From positions 186,001 through 250,000 of the forward strand of contig JBBQWV010000004.1 of NCBI GenBank assembly GCA_038210275.1: a DNA stretch of 64,000 bases. Reading direction: 5' to 3'. Positions 53,889 to 62,125 of the stretch are shown here, piece after piece. This DNA comes from PALSA-1296 sp038210275 (GTDB lineage Bacteria; Bacteroidota; Ignavibacteria; Palsa-1295). How positions within the stretch are numbered: the first letter of the stretch is position 1; each line of letters starts with the position of its first letter. The translations under genes were made by a program, and so were the position numbers. The notes beneath the pieces are model-generated. The model saw only the letters and a program-made list of their open reading frames with translations. It was not told where the DNA came from and ran no database searches.

Positions 53889-54656
53889 ATGTCATATATT
53901 ACCGTTGATGAACTTCGTGTAGCTTCGCCTTGCACATCTGCCGAATGGGCGGATGCGAAAGGTGATGATCTTGCGCGGCTGTGTAAGACGTGTGATAAAA
54001 AAGTCCATAATCTTTCGCTCATGACTTTAGATGAGGCAAATGATCTCATTCGCGAGAAAGAAGGAAAGCTCTGTATCTCGCTCTATCATGGGTTTAATGG
54101 AAAAGTGCTCACAGCCGATAGCCCCGTCGCTCTGAGAGCATTACGCCGCAAATATCTCAAAGCCCGTGCGAAGACTCTTGGCTTTGCTCTTGCGATATGG
54201 GGTTTCATTTCAGGCAGTATGTCGTCTTGCACTACCACTTCAGGACTTCCCGCAATCCCTGATAATTTTACTTTCGATCTCAATGGGAATCATCGAGGTT
54301 CACATTTGATAGTTGGAGTGAACGATACGACGGTGAACGAGATATGGATCAATGCCCCCTCTTATAATGATAGTAAATCAATATGGATCTTTCTTGATTC
54401 AACCGAACGCGCTCCCGGCACATATACAAATCATCATGGAATCTTCGAAGCCGGCGGCTATGGCGACGGCTATAAAGATACCGGGAGTAATTACCTTTGG
54501 TACACCGGCGAATTAAAGATCATTTCTATAAGTGAAACTCATGCAAGCGGTACGTTCTGGTTCAACGCAAACCGCAGGACTCCCAGCCCAGATACCGTAA
54601 TGGTAACAAACGGCAACTTCGATGTTGATATATCTTACGGAAAGATACCGCGATAA
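53889..54656 (+). CDS. Membrane protein with N-terminal CxxC domain
   Basis: 255 residues from ATG at 53889 (an upstream ATG at 53874 is possible). The N-terminal 65 residues contain C-x-x-C in LARLCKTCDKKVHNLSLMT and end LCISLYHGFNGKV. This small cysteine domain (C-x2-C-x2-V-x-N/D-L-S-x-M-T then L-C-x-S/R) occurs in many Bacteroidota and Acidobacteria-like proteins and may bind metal; its role is unknown to me. A hydrophobic segment (about 101-117) ends in M-S-S-C, which looks like an internal lipobox. The C-terminal half (about 125-255) is a beta-rich periplasmic domain (FTFDLNGNHRG, APGTYTNHHG, ASGTFWFNANRR) seen in lipoproteins. Confidence 0.65.
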   Translation: MSYITVDELRVASPCTSAEWADAKGDDLARLCKTCDKKVHNLSLMTLDEANDLIREKEGKLCISLYHGFNGKVLTADSPVALRALRRKYLKARAKTLGFALAIWGFISGSMSSCTTTSGLPAIPDNFTFDLNGNHRGSHLIVGVNDTTVNEIWINAPSYNDSKSIWIFLDSTERAPGTYTNHHGIFEAGGYGDGYKDTGSNYLWYTGELKIISISETHASGTFWFNANRRTPSPDTVMVTNGNFDVDISYGKIPR

Positions 54657-54710
54657 AAAAAATTGGGGCAAGCACTGCTTTATAATAAGCCTCCTGTCAA
54701 ACCTAAGATT

Positions 54711-54754
54711 TTTAGATTGCCACGTTGTTCGCAAGCGAACTCCTCGCAATGACA
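54711..54754. repeat. Dispersed GATTGCCACG...CTCGCAATGACA repeat
   Basis: It has the same ends as the copies at 14888 and 20801. The centre holds its own hairpin, GTTCGC AAG-type GCGAAC (TTCGCAAGCGAA). Confidence 0.75.
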
Positions 54755-54780
54755 TTAAATTCGCATTCAAATACTTTAAT

Positions 54781-54809
54781 CAAGAAGCCCCGCATTGCGG
54801 GGCTTCTTG
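54781..54809. terminator. Bidirectional terminator between convergent genes
   Basis: CAAGAAGCCCCGC pairs with GCGGGGCTTCTTG around ATT (13-bp stem). It lies between the stop of the plus-strand CxxC gene (54656) and the stop of the minus-strand OmpA gene (54838). Confidence 0.8.
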
Positions 54810-54837
54810 TAATCATCTTATTTTAAGAAACCTGATC

Positions 54838-57147
54838 TTATTTACAAGTTTCGACGACTCTTACGGCGATGCGACGATTTTGCTTGCGTGCATCTTCGAG
54901 CATTTTTGCTGTTACCTTCTTGCCTGGTTTTGGCTCAGGTATTACCGGACGCGATGAGCCGTAACCAATGGTATTTGCAATGTGCTCAGGCTTAACACCC
55001 TGATCAATAAGCCATTTCTTTACGGCTGCGGCACGCATTTCCGAAAGCTCCTGATTATGCTTTGCTTCGCCTTCGCTTGATGCATGCCCTTCGATCTCGA
55101 CTTTTAATCCGTCGCATTGCTCGGCAAGCGCTTTGATCTTATTCAAGTTCTCGAGCACGCCGGGCTGTGACATATCGAAGTTATCGGTATTGACGATAAA
55201 GAGAATGCCGGGGAAATTCGTCACCGTATTGACCGGTGGTTTTGGCGGACATCCATCAGGTGCAACACCCGGAATGAGCGGGCAATGATCAACACCATCT
55301 TTAAATCCGTCGCCATCAGTATCAGGATTAAGCGGATTGGTCTTGGTCTTATTGATCTCATCGAAATCAGTAAGTCCGTCATCATCCGTATCTTTTTTCA
55401 ACGGATTGGTCTTATAAGTTTTTACTTCATCACCATCAGATAGTCCATCTCCATCGGTATCCTGTTTCATAGGATCAGTGTGATAGGTTTTTACTTCATC
55501 ACCGTCAGAAAGTCCGTCACCATCAGAATCAGCTTTCAGCGGATCCGTATGATAGGTGCTGACTTCCTCGCCGTCATTCAAGCCATCACCATCGGTATCA
55601 ACTTTCAGCGGATCAGTATGAAATTGCTGGATTTCTGATTGATCGTTGAGTCCGTCGCCATCGGTATCGGCTTTGAGCGGATCAGTTTTGTATTTATTAA
55701 CTTCTTCGCCGTCAGTTAATCCATCACCATCAGTATCAGGTTTCAGCGGATCGGTTAAGAATTTAACTTCATCACCGTCGTTCAAACCATCACCATCGGT
55801 ATCGGCTTTCAGTGGATCAGTATGGTACTGATTCACTTCCTGTCCGTCGGATAGCCCGTCGCCATCGGTATCGGCTTTGGCAGGATCGGTTTTATATTTA
55901 TTGACTTCATCACCGTCAGAAAGTCCGTCTCCATCGGAATCCGCTTTGGTAGGATTCGTAGAATATTTATGAACTTCGTCGCCGTCTGAAAGTCCGTCAC
56001 CATCGGTATCGGCTTTCAGAGGGTCGGTGTTAAATTTATTTACTTCTTCGCCGTCCTTCAATCCGTCGCCATCGGTATCGGGATTATTTGGGTCCGTTTT
56101 ATAGACTTTTACTTCTTGTCCATCGCTGAGTCCGTCACCGTCGCTATCGGCATTGTTTGGATCGGTGTGGTATTTAAAGATCTCATCGTAATCACTAAGT
56201 CCATCGCCATCAGAATCAGCTTTGAGCGGATTGGTGTGATATTTTTTTACTTCATCGCCGTCGGTAAGTCCGTCGCCGTCAGTGTCGGGATTATTCGGAT
56301 CAGTATGATAGATATCGCGTTCGGATTTATCCGTCAATCCGTCTTTATCAACATCCTGATCACCGAAAATATAATAACTGATACCAAGTCCGAAGGTGAG
56401 GAAATTATCATTTCCGCTTCCGGCTTTGATAGCATCGGTTATCACTGCGCCATTTCCTTTTGCAACAAATTCATCGTATGCTAATTTATCGAAATCATCA
56501 AGATAGGCAGTATTAGTAAAGTGATACAAACCTTTTCCGTTGAAGACGAGATTGTCGCTTACATAAAGCTCAAATCCAATTCCTACGACCCAGCCGACAG
56601 TATTGCGGTTATATCCGACTGCTAATAAATACGGAAGATCGACATCCTGATTTAAATTTCGAGCGGAGAAATTAAGCAACTCCACACCGCCAAGCACGAT
56701 CGGAACGAACGTCTGAAGCGGGAAGAAGTTATAACTTCCCATAAATTCAAACCCGCCGTGACGAATTTTATTGATCGGCTCACGGCTGATGCCAGTCGTC
56801 GGCAATCCTGTTTTCGGATCCGGATATGTTCCCGTTCCGATCGCACCGGAACCGAAATAATTCGAGTAGGCATTGAGGTTGCCGTCATTGAGCTTCATGC
56901 GCATCTGCCCCGCATTATAGGCTACATGGAATGAAAGATAGTCGAGGATATTCCATCTCAGGAAGAGATCGCCGGAATACCAGAACTGGTTATCTCGGAA
57001 ACTTCCGTAAAGCTTATTTCCGCCTGCATCAAAGCCGAAGGAAATACGTCCGGCTGTGCTTTGTGCCTGCGTTGGCTCATGAGTGCACAATAGTGTGCCG
57101 ATCATAATAGCAACTGCTATCAGATATTTCTGAAGGTGAGTCATCAT
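54838..57147 (-). CDS. OmpA-family protein with thrombospondin type 3 repeats
   Basis: 769 residues from ATG at 57147 (TTG at 57159 opens the frame). Signal peptide at about 1-29 (ends TQAQ). An OmpA-like N-terminal barrel (about 30-255) has FGFDAGGNKLYG, LSFHVAYNAGQMRM and LTFGLGISYYIFG. Then come 15 full repeats of 23 residues plus a partial one (about 267-621) of the form D-T-D-G-D-G-L-S-D-G-D-E-V-x-x-Y-x-T-D-P-x-x-A, the calcium-binding thrombospondin type 3 pattern. The OmpA peptidoglycan-binding domain is at about 645-769 (VEIEGHASSEG, LSEMRAAAVKKWLIDQGV, YGSSRPV, QNRRIAVRVVE). It should link outer membrane and wall through a long calcium-stiffened spacer. A terminator follows. Confidence 0.95.
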   Translation of the reverse strand: MMTHLQKYLIAVAIMIGTLLCTHEPTQAQSTAGRISFGFDAGGNKLYGSFRDNQFWYSGDLFLRWNILDYLSFHVAYNAGQMRMKLNDGNLNAYSNYFGSGAIGTGTYPDPKTGLPTTGISREPINKIRHGGFEFMGSYNFFPLQTFVPIVLGGVELLNFSARNLNQDVDLPYLLAVGYNRNTVGWVVGIGFELYVSDNLVFNGKGLYHFTNTAYLDDFDKLAYDEFVAKGNGAVITDAIKAGSGNDNFLTFGLGISYYIFGDQDVDKDGLTDKSERDIYHTDPNNPDTDGDGLTDGDEVKKYHTNPLKADSDGDGLSDYDEIFKYHTDPNNADSDGDGLSDGQEVKVYKTDPNNPDTDGDGLKDGEEVNKFNTDPLKADTDGDGLSDGDEVHKYSTNPTKADSDGDGLSDGDEVNKYKTDPAKADTDGDGLSDGQEVNQYHTDPLKADTDGDGLNDGDEVKFLTDPLKPDTDGDGLTDGEEVNKYKTDPLKADTDGDGLNDQSEIQQFHTDPLKVDTDGDGLNDGEEVSTYHTDPLKADSDGDGLSDGDEVKTYHTDPMKQDTDGDGLSDGDEVKTYKTNPLKKDTDDDGLTDFDEINKTKTNPLNPDTDGDGFKDGVDHCPLIPGVAPDGCPPKPPVNTVTNFPGILFIVNTDNFDMSQPGVLENLNKIKALAEQCDGLKVEIEGHASSEGEAKHNQELSEMRAAAVKKWLIDQGVKPEHIANTIGYGSSRPVIPEPKPGKKVTAKMLEDARKQNRRIAVRVVETCK
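55285..56349 (-). repeat. Thrombospondin type 3 array, 69-bp period, about 15.5 units
   Basis: Each 23-codon unit encodes D-x-D-G-D-G-L-x-D-G-x-E-V and a short link ending T-D-P-L-K-A. Unit 9 is one residue short (KFLTDP). Unit identity at DNA level is high, so copy-number change by recombination is plausible. Confidence 0.9.
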
Positions 57148-57360
57148 AGATTTTATCAAAAAAAAGAATGAAAGAAATTTAAATAAATCTTGCCGCTTTC
57201 TGTTACCGAATTATCGGTACAGACTTATGGGGATTAGCACGGGATGCAAAAGTACGAAGAAAAATGAAATAATCTATGAAAATGGCTTCTTTACGGAATT
57301 CCTATTTGGTATAGCAGCGATTCCTCGGTCGTCCTTCTTTGTAATGAACTGAAAAACCGA

Positions 57361-57508
57361 TAGTGTCTTAATTTGAATTGGAACGTCATAGCAAGGAGGG
57401 CTTTAGCCTGACGTGGCAATCTAAAATCTCCTGCAAAATTTACAGTTTAGATTGCTTCGCTCCGCTCGCAATGACATTCTTCAAAATTAATTTCAAATTA
57501 AGACACTA
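57361..57508. repeat. 148-bp MITE-like element with 17-bp perfect terminal inverted repeats
   Basis: TAGTGTCTTAATTTGAA (57361-57377) is matched by its exact reverse complement at 57492-57508. Inside is an inverted pair of the GCAATCT / CGCAATGACA family (57384-57476). It has no coding capacity. It fills most of the 57,148-57,579 gap; the remainder of that gap shows no gene. Confidence 0.7.
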
Positions 57509-57579
57509 CTGTAAAACCAAAGATGTAACTCTCTTGGGGATCTTGCGTGTTTCCAAGAATAATATACATATAAAATTCT

Positions 57580-58995
57580 ATGTCTAAACTTCTCGTAGCT
57601 ATTGCACTCGTATTCTTCGCGCAAACTTCATCAGCGAAGCTCTTCCAAGTCGGGGCTTCGCGTACATACACATCTCCGAGCACGGTGATTAATCTTGTCA
57701 CTGATGGCGATACGGTGGAGATCGATGCCGGGCTTTATTCCGGTGATGTCGGCTCGTGGCATGCAAATAATTTATTCATACATTGTCTCAATGGTATGGC
57801 TCATCTTGAGGCTGCAGGAAAAAATGCAGGCGGCAAGGCGATCTGGGTTATCACGGGAAATAATACACATATCGAAAATATAGAATTCTCCGGCTGCTCG
57901 GTTTCCGATAAGAACGGAGCGGGAATACGGCAGGAAGGAAATAATCTCGAACTTCGTCATTGCTACTTCCATGATAATGATGACGGAGTACTTACGAATG
58001 CAAGCCCGACGAGCGATATTCTTTTCGAAGCCTGCGAATTTGCCCGCAACGGTTTTGGTGATGGCTATTCACATAATATGTATATCGGCAATGTGCATAG
58101 CTTCACGATGCGCTTCTGTTATTCGCATCATGCAAAGATCGGGCATTGCGTGAAATCTCGCGCACTGAATAATTATATTGAGTATAACCGAATTATGGAT
58201 GAAGACACCGGCTCGGCAAGTTATCTCATCAATCTTCCTAATGGTGGCTTCTCGATCATTCTCGGCAACACCATGATGAAAGGAGTGAATGCGCAAAATA
58301 GAGTGCTCGTAGATTACGGCTCCGAAGGATTATCGAATCCGTCAAAGCAATTATATGTCGTCAATAATACGATGGTCTCAACTCGACCTGGAGGTGCGAC
58401 TTTTGTTGCTGTTGCTAACGGGACTGATACTGCGAAAATAATTAATAATATTTTTGCTGGGGCAGGCACGATATATACTGGAACAGCTGATACTATAACA
58501 AATGCTTATTCTGCGACATACCAATTCCCTTTCGTTGATTTTGTAAAATATAACTATCAACTTTATGGAGATGTTATCTACCCTCATCTACGGGGATCAA
58601 ATCCAGGTTTCGCAGGCAGTTTTTCTTTAGCTCCTACTTTCGAATATGTAGACCCAGAAGATAGCATCATTCGATATGGATCAGACTTAGCAGGTGCATT
58701 TCAAAATCAATTTGGAGCAGTAAATACAAAAACGCAACTAATTTCAACTCTTAATTTCCCCAATCCCTTCTCCGAAAAAACAACGATCAATCTCAGCGAT
58801 GCAATAAATGGTGAATCCCAGCTAACTATTAACGTCCAAAATCAACTCGGAGAGATCGTCGTCTCGAAAAAACTCATCCCAGAAAATTCACAGATCGTTT
58901 TCGAACGCGGAAATCTTGCGGAAGGAATTTATTATTATCAGATCATAAACGCGAAAGGCGAAAGAATTGCGATGGGGAAATTTGTGGTTCAATAG
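57580..58995 (+). CDS. T9SS cargo with right-handed beta-helix, 471 aa
   Basis: Signal peptide at 1-19 (ends SSAKL). A parallel beta-helix of pectate-lyase/NosD type fills about 25-300: TPSTVINLVTDGDTVEI-like opening, NNTHIENIEFSGCSV, NNLELRHCYFHDND, SDILFEACEFARNG, VHSFTMRFCYSHHAK, NNYIEYNRIMDED and IILGNTMMKG mark successive turns. The pattern resembles polysaccharide-binding or lyase helices, but no catalytic set can be named. The sorting domain is NFPNPFSEKTTINLSD, VQNQLGEIVVS, AEGIYYYQI. The end overlaps the convergent toxin gene by 7 bp. Confidence 0.83.
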   Translation: MSKLLVAIALVFFAQTSSAKLFQVGASRTYTSPSTVINLVTDGDTVEIDAGLYSGDVGSWHANNLFIHCLNGMAHLEAAGKNAGGKAIWVITGNNTHIENIEFSGCSVSDKNGAGIRQEGNNLELRHCYFHDNDDGVLTNASPTSDILFEACEFARNGFGDGYSHNMYIGNVHSFTMRFCYSHHAKIGHCVKSRALNNYIEYNRIMDEDTGSASYLINLPNGGFSIILGNTMMKGVNAQNRVLVDYGSEGLSNPSKQLYVVNNTMVSTRPGGATFVAVANGTDTAKIINNIFAGAGTIYTGTADTITNAYSATYQFPFVDFVKYNYQLYGDVIYPHLRGSNPGFAGSFSLAPTFEYVDPEDSIIRYGSDLAGAFQNQFGAVNTKTQLISTLNFPNPFSEKTTINLSDAINGESQLTINVQNQLGEIVVSKKLIPENSQIVFERGNLAEGIYYYQIINAKGERIAMGKFVVQ

Positions 58996-59270
58996 ATTTC
59001 GTCGTGAGATCCTATCCCTAACAGTATAATTTCTTCTTCTTCGCGCGTTCTTTTCTCGATAGAGAAAGTTATGCGGCAATCATAACCACATTTACAAGCA
59101 TAAAATCCTTTATATATTCCTCCCAGTTTATGGGCTGCCAAGAAAGGGGCAAAGACATCTTCTCTCATTAAGAGAAGGACTTGATCAATTCGTTTTTTAA
59201 ATTGCTTATCGTTGCCAACGAATTTTCGAAATTCACGTTTGAATTTAGAGGTGAGGACAAGTTCTCGCAT
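58989..59270 (-). CDS. RelE/YafQ-type toxin
   Basis: 93 residues with the RelE/ParE-superfamily pattern of YafQ-like toxins: L-T-S-K-F-K-R-E-F-R-K at the start, a helix with RIDQVLLLM, H-K-L-G-G near the middle, C-G-Y-D-C-R-I-T-F-S-I, and the terminal L-L-G-I-G-S-H-D-E-I-Y that is typical of YafQ. Such proteins cleave mRNA at the ribosome. Its gene follows the antitoxin gene by 3 bp, and its 3' end overlaps the beta-helix cargo gene by 7 bp on the opposite strand. Confidence 0.88.
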   Translation of the reverse strand: MRELVLTSKFKREFRKFVGNDKQFKKRIDQVLLLMREDVFAPFLAAHKLGGIYKGFYACKCGYDCRITFSIEKRTREEEEIILLGIGSHDEIY

Positions 59271-59273
59271 TAA

Positions 59274-59504
59274 TTACTCTGCTTTCGCAAATTCGGTATC
59301 TAAATCGGCAATTATATTTTCGAGAGGCTGGGACGTTATTTCTCTGCGATGATAAGCTGCTACAAGCTCATTCATCTCTTGAGCATTTTGCAAACGATGT
59401 TCCTCACTCAGGCGCTTCCGAAGAATATCGACAAGTTCATCCCGATCTTCAATGGGAAGAAGCATTGCATAATCAAGAGCGCTGTCTATAGTTACCGTTT
59501 GCAT
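59274..59504 (-). CDS. Antitoxin of the RelE/YafQ-type pair
   Basis: 76 residues, upstream of the toxin as usual for type II pairs. MLLPIEDRDELVDILRKRLSEE resembles the addiction-module helix of RelB/StbD-like and YefM-unrelated small antitoxins in this phylum. The acidic, flexible C-terminal half (ENIIADLDTEFAKAE) would wrap the toxin. It probably neutralises the toxin and may repress the pair. No palindromic operator is clear in the 40 bp upstream. Confidence 0.82.
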   Translation of the reverse strand: MQTVTIDSALDYAMLLPIEDRDELVDILRKRLSEEHRLQNAQEMNELVAAYHRREITSQPLENIIADLDTEFAKAE

Positions 59505-59544
59505 ATTTTTTTTAACAAGAAATCGGAAGAAAAATTCACTTGGT

Positions 59545-61749
59545 TCACTTTGCCAGTATCATCGTCTTCCGATCAACAATATCTCCGGCTTGGAAGACGT
59601 ACATATAGGCTCCGCTTGAATAAGGGCTGCCATCGAATTGGTAGTTGTAGATGCCGGGAGTTTTTGCCTCGTCAACGAGGACTCCGGCTAATCTGCCTAA
59701 CATATCATAGAGGGTGATTCGGACATTCACTGCGCTTCCTTCCGAGTTTGGTGCAACAGCATATTGAATGTGTGTTGTTGGGTTGAAAGGATTCGGATTA
59801 TTTTGCTCGATACTTGTGGTAATATTTCCTGTTGATATACGAACAGGTGTACACATATCGGAGATGGTGATCCTGCCCGGAGTCGTAGTTGCAAAGGGTT
59901 CGAGCGAATTGCTGAAACTAATATTTCTCTGCACGAGGTTCGTGAACTGCCCGACCTTCGCATCAGCATGAGCGCGGAAGCGAAGTGTCACAAGCGAACC
60001 TGACGGACCGAAATGTGACGTTGTGGTGCTGATCGCGATCCCGATTCCTCCGGGTGAAGTATTCACATTAAGATTCCATTGATTCGAATTGATAAGCGCA
60101 CCCTTATTCACCGAAACAAGATCAAGAAGCGACGCATCATAAACGATACTATCAACTAAACTCGTGACAGGCGTGAGTGTGCTATCAAGCGGATCGGTAA
60201 CATTAATGAGTTTTTGCGTGGCGTTCACTTCGCTTCCTGCATTTACGTAATAGTTGGTATCAATCGCAAGCTTGACAGTCAGCGGCTGATGATCGCAGCC
60301 TTTGAAGGTGATCGTTGATGATGTGCCGTCATCAAACGTTAACACAAATTTGCCGTCATGGTTAGCGCAGAAAGGAATATGAACCTGAGGCGAAAACGTG
60401 ATATTATACGTAACTCCTTGGCCGGGTGTGAACGTAAATGCTCCTTGAGCTTTCACCGGACTAATAGAATACTCTGCCGGATTCGTATTGAGCGTCGAGA
60501 CAACATTCAGATCAGTCGCTGCCTTATAATAATTTACGAAATCATCGTTGAGCGTACGCGACTGTCCGATAATAATCTGCCCAAAATCCAACACGTCTTT
60601 TTCTAACTGCGGTATCGGTTCTCCCGCAACTCCTCTTGCGTAAAAATGAAATAACGTGCCGTCATCGGTCACTACATCAAACTTTTCAAAATATGGACCG
60701 TCCACTTGAGGCGCAAACGTGACAGATACAGGTCCTCTGCCGCCGGCAGGCAGCAATAATGGCGTGCCGACAATAATAAAATTCGGCGTACCGCTTTCCG
60801 GTGTAATGCTTGTGATAGTGGCAGGAGCATTATTTAAGTTTACGATAACTTCCTGAAGCGTTTTCGTCCTTCCTTTTCTTATGCCGCCAAAATCCAGTGT
60901 GTCAGGAATAAATGCAAGCTGCGAACTAATGCCATTTCCGTATAAGTAAATTATTTTTTCCTTATCGGCTCCGAAACCATTGGAGGAAAAAATATGAAAT
61001 TCGGCGCTGTCGCGCATATTCCCGGTCGGGGTATAAGTAAACTGGAATTCATTCGTCGTATCGGTGATGACAAAAGAAACCGTGCGTTCGCTCTTCACAA
61101 GAAATTTCGAAGCAGCAGCGCCGATCATCGAAACATTATCAACTTTGTAACCATCAACTCCGTAACTTTCTATTGAATCGAGAAGCATTTTCGGAGTACT
61201 GACCGTCACATTGCCGAAATCAAGTGTATCTTTTTCTATTGCAATGCCCGGAGTTTCGCGTGCAACATCGATCAAAATATTTCCGGAGTTATCGCCATAT
61301 TGCGAATCATTAAACCGGAATGCTAATGGAAAACCGGTGCTTGGAATACTTGCATCATAGATATGATTCGGAGCGAAACTAATGATCGGCTGAAATCCGG
61401 ACACCCTCCAGAAATTATAGAACCAATCCTCGTTCGTGCCGTCATATTTTACTTTCAACGAAACCGGAATAAATGTCGGTGCCACGCCGATTCCGAAAAC
61501 CGAAATATACCAACTTGCATCGGCTTGTTCATTTTGCGCCGAAACTTTCACCACTCCCGTAGCATGAACTCGGTACTTCATCCCGCTAATGAGATTTACA
61601 TTCGGGAAATTCACCGTCGTGCCATCAGATGGCACAGGCAAGACTTGGCGAGGAGTAATTATTTGCCATGGTTTCCACGGCTGCGCTGAAGCTTGTGAAG
61701 CTCCGAGAATGAATATCAGAAAAAGTGCGGAAACGTGGCGTAAACCCAT
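59545..61749 (-). CDS. T9SS cargo with HYDIN/ASPM-like repeats and cohesin-like domain, 734 aa
   Basis: ATG at 61749 gives a clear signal peptide (MGLRHVSALFLIFILGASQA, then SAQ); the frame opens at 61788. Three choice-of-anchor-D (ASPM/SPD-2/HYDIN) Ig-like domains lie at about 150-440, each with D-x-L-D-F-G: DTLDFGNVTV, DTLDFGGIRKG, DVLDFGQIIIG. A cohesin-like module covers about 500-640 (VKLAIDTNYYVNAGSEVNAT, DSIVYDASLLDLVSV, GSLVTLRFRAHAD). The sorting domain is QNNPNPFNPTTHIQYAV, YDMLGRLAGVLVD, SSGAYMYVFQAG. This architecture is frequent in Kapabacteria-like genomes. It is transcribed toward the toxin-antitoxin pair. Confidence 0.86.
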   Translation of the reverse strand: MGLRHVSALFLIFILGASQASAQPWKPWQIITPRQVLPVPSDGTTVNFPNVNLISGMKYRVHATGVVKVSAQNEQADASWYISVFGIGVAPTFIPVSLKVKYDGTNEDWFYNFWRVSGFQPIISFAPNHIYDASIPSTGFPLAFRFNDSQYGDNSGNILIDVARETPGIAIEKDTLDFGNVTVSTPKMLLDSIESYGVDGYKVDNVSMIGAAASKFLVKSERTVSFVITDTTNEFQFTYTPTGNMRDSAEFHIFSSNGFGADKEKIIYLYGNGISSQLAFIPDTLDFGGIRKGRTKTLQEVIVNLNNAPATITSITPESGTPNFIIVGTPLLLPAGGRGPVSVTFAPQVDGPYFEKFDVVTDDGTLFHFYARGVAGEPIPQLEKDVLDFGQIIIGQSRTLNDDFVNYYKAATDLNVVSTLNTNPAEYSISPVKAQGAFTFTPGQGVTYNITFSPQVHIPFCANHDGKFVLTFDDGTSSTITFKGCDHQPLTVKLAIDTNYYVNAGSEVNATQKLINVTDPLDSTLTPVTSLVDSIVYDASLLDLVSVNKGALINSNQWNLNVNTSPGGIGIAISTTTSHFGPSGSLVTLRFRAHADAKVGQFTNLVQRNISFSNSLEPFATTTPGRITISDMCTPVRISTGNITTSIEQNNPNPFNPTTHIQYAVAPNSEGSAVNVRITLYDMLGRLAGVLVDEAKTPGIYNYQFDGSPYSSGAYMYVFQAGDIVDRKTMILAK

Positions 61750-61841
61750 TATTGCTGTTTCAAAAATTATGCACGGGGAAGTCAACATTGGTATAACATA
61801 AGTTCAGTGATTTTGTTCTATGCGTATTCATCATTATAACT

Positions 61842-62105
61842 GTGTCATTGCGAGAAGGGCTTTAGCTTGCGCGGCAATCCCAAAAGTTTAGCTGTCATTC
61901 TGAGCGAAGCCATAATTCGCGATAGCGGATTATGGCTGAGAGAAGAACCCCGTTAATCGTGGTAAACCGTAAGGACTACAAACTATTACGGGATTCTTCA
62001 CATCGTCAGTTATTGCTAACGCAACAACTGATCTCCGTTCAGAATGACAAGTAAATCAGGGGATTGCTTCGTCGTCCGCAAGCGGACTCCTCGCAATGAC
62101 ACTGT
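61842..62105. repeat. 264-bp composite nested inverted repeat before scpA
   Basis: The outer arms are GTGTCATTGCGAG...GCAATCCC (61842-61881) and GGGGATTGCTTCG...CTCGCAATGACAC (62059-62103). The inner arms are TGTCATTCTGAGCG (from 61893) and TTCAGAATGACA (to 62049). Two repeat families are nested. The 61,750-62,125 gap holds this and no gene I can see. Confidence 0.75.
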
Positions 62106-62125
62106 AACTATCGTATTTTTGCCCA

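Noticed and set aside
55285..56349. CRISPR-like regular repeat at 69-bp spacing
   Set aside because: The repeats are coding, in frame and continuous without unique spacers; they are thrombospondin type 3 units.
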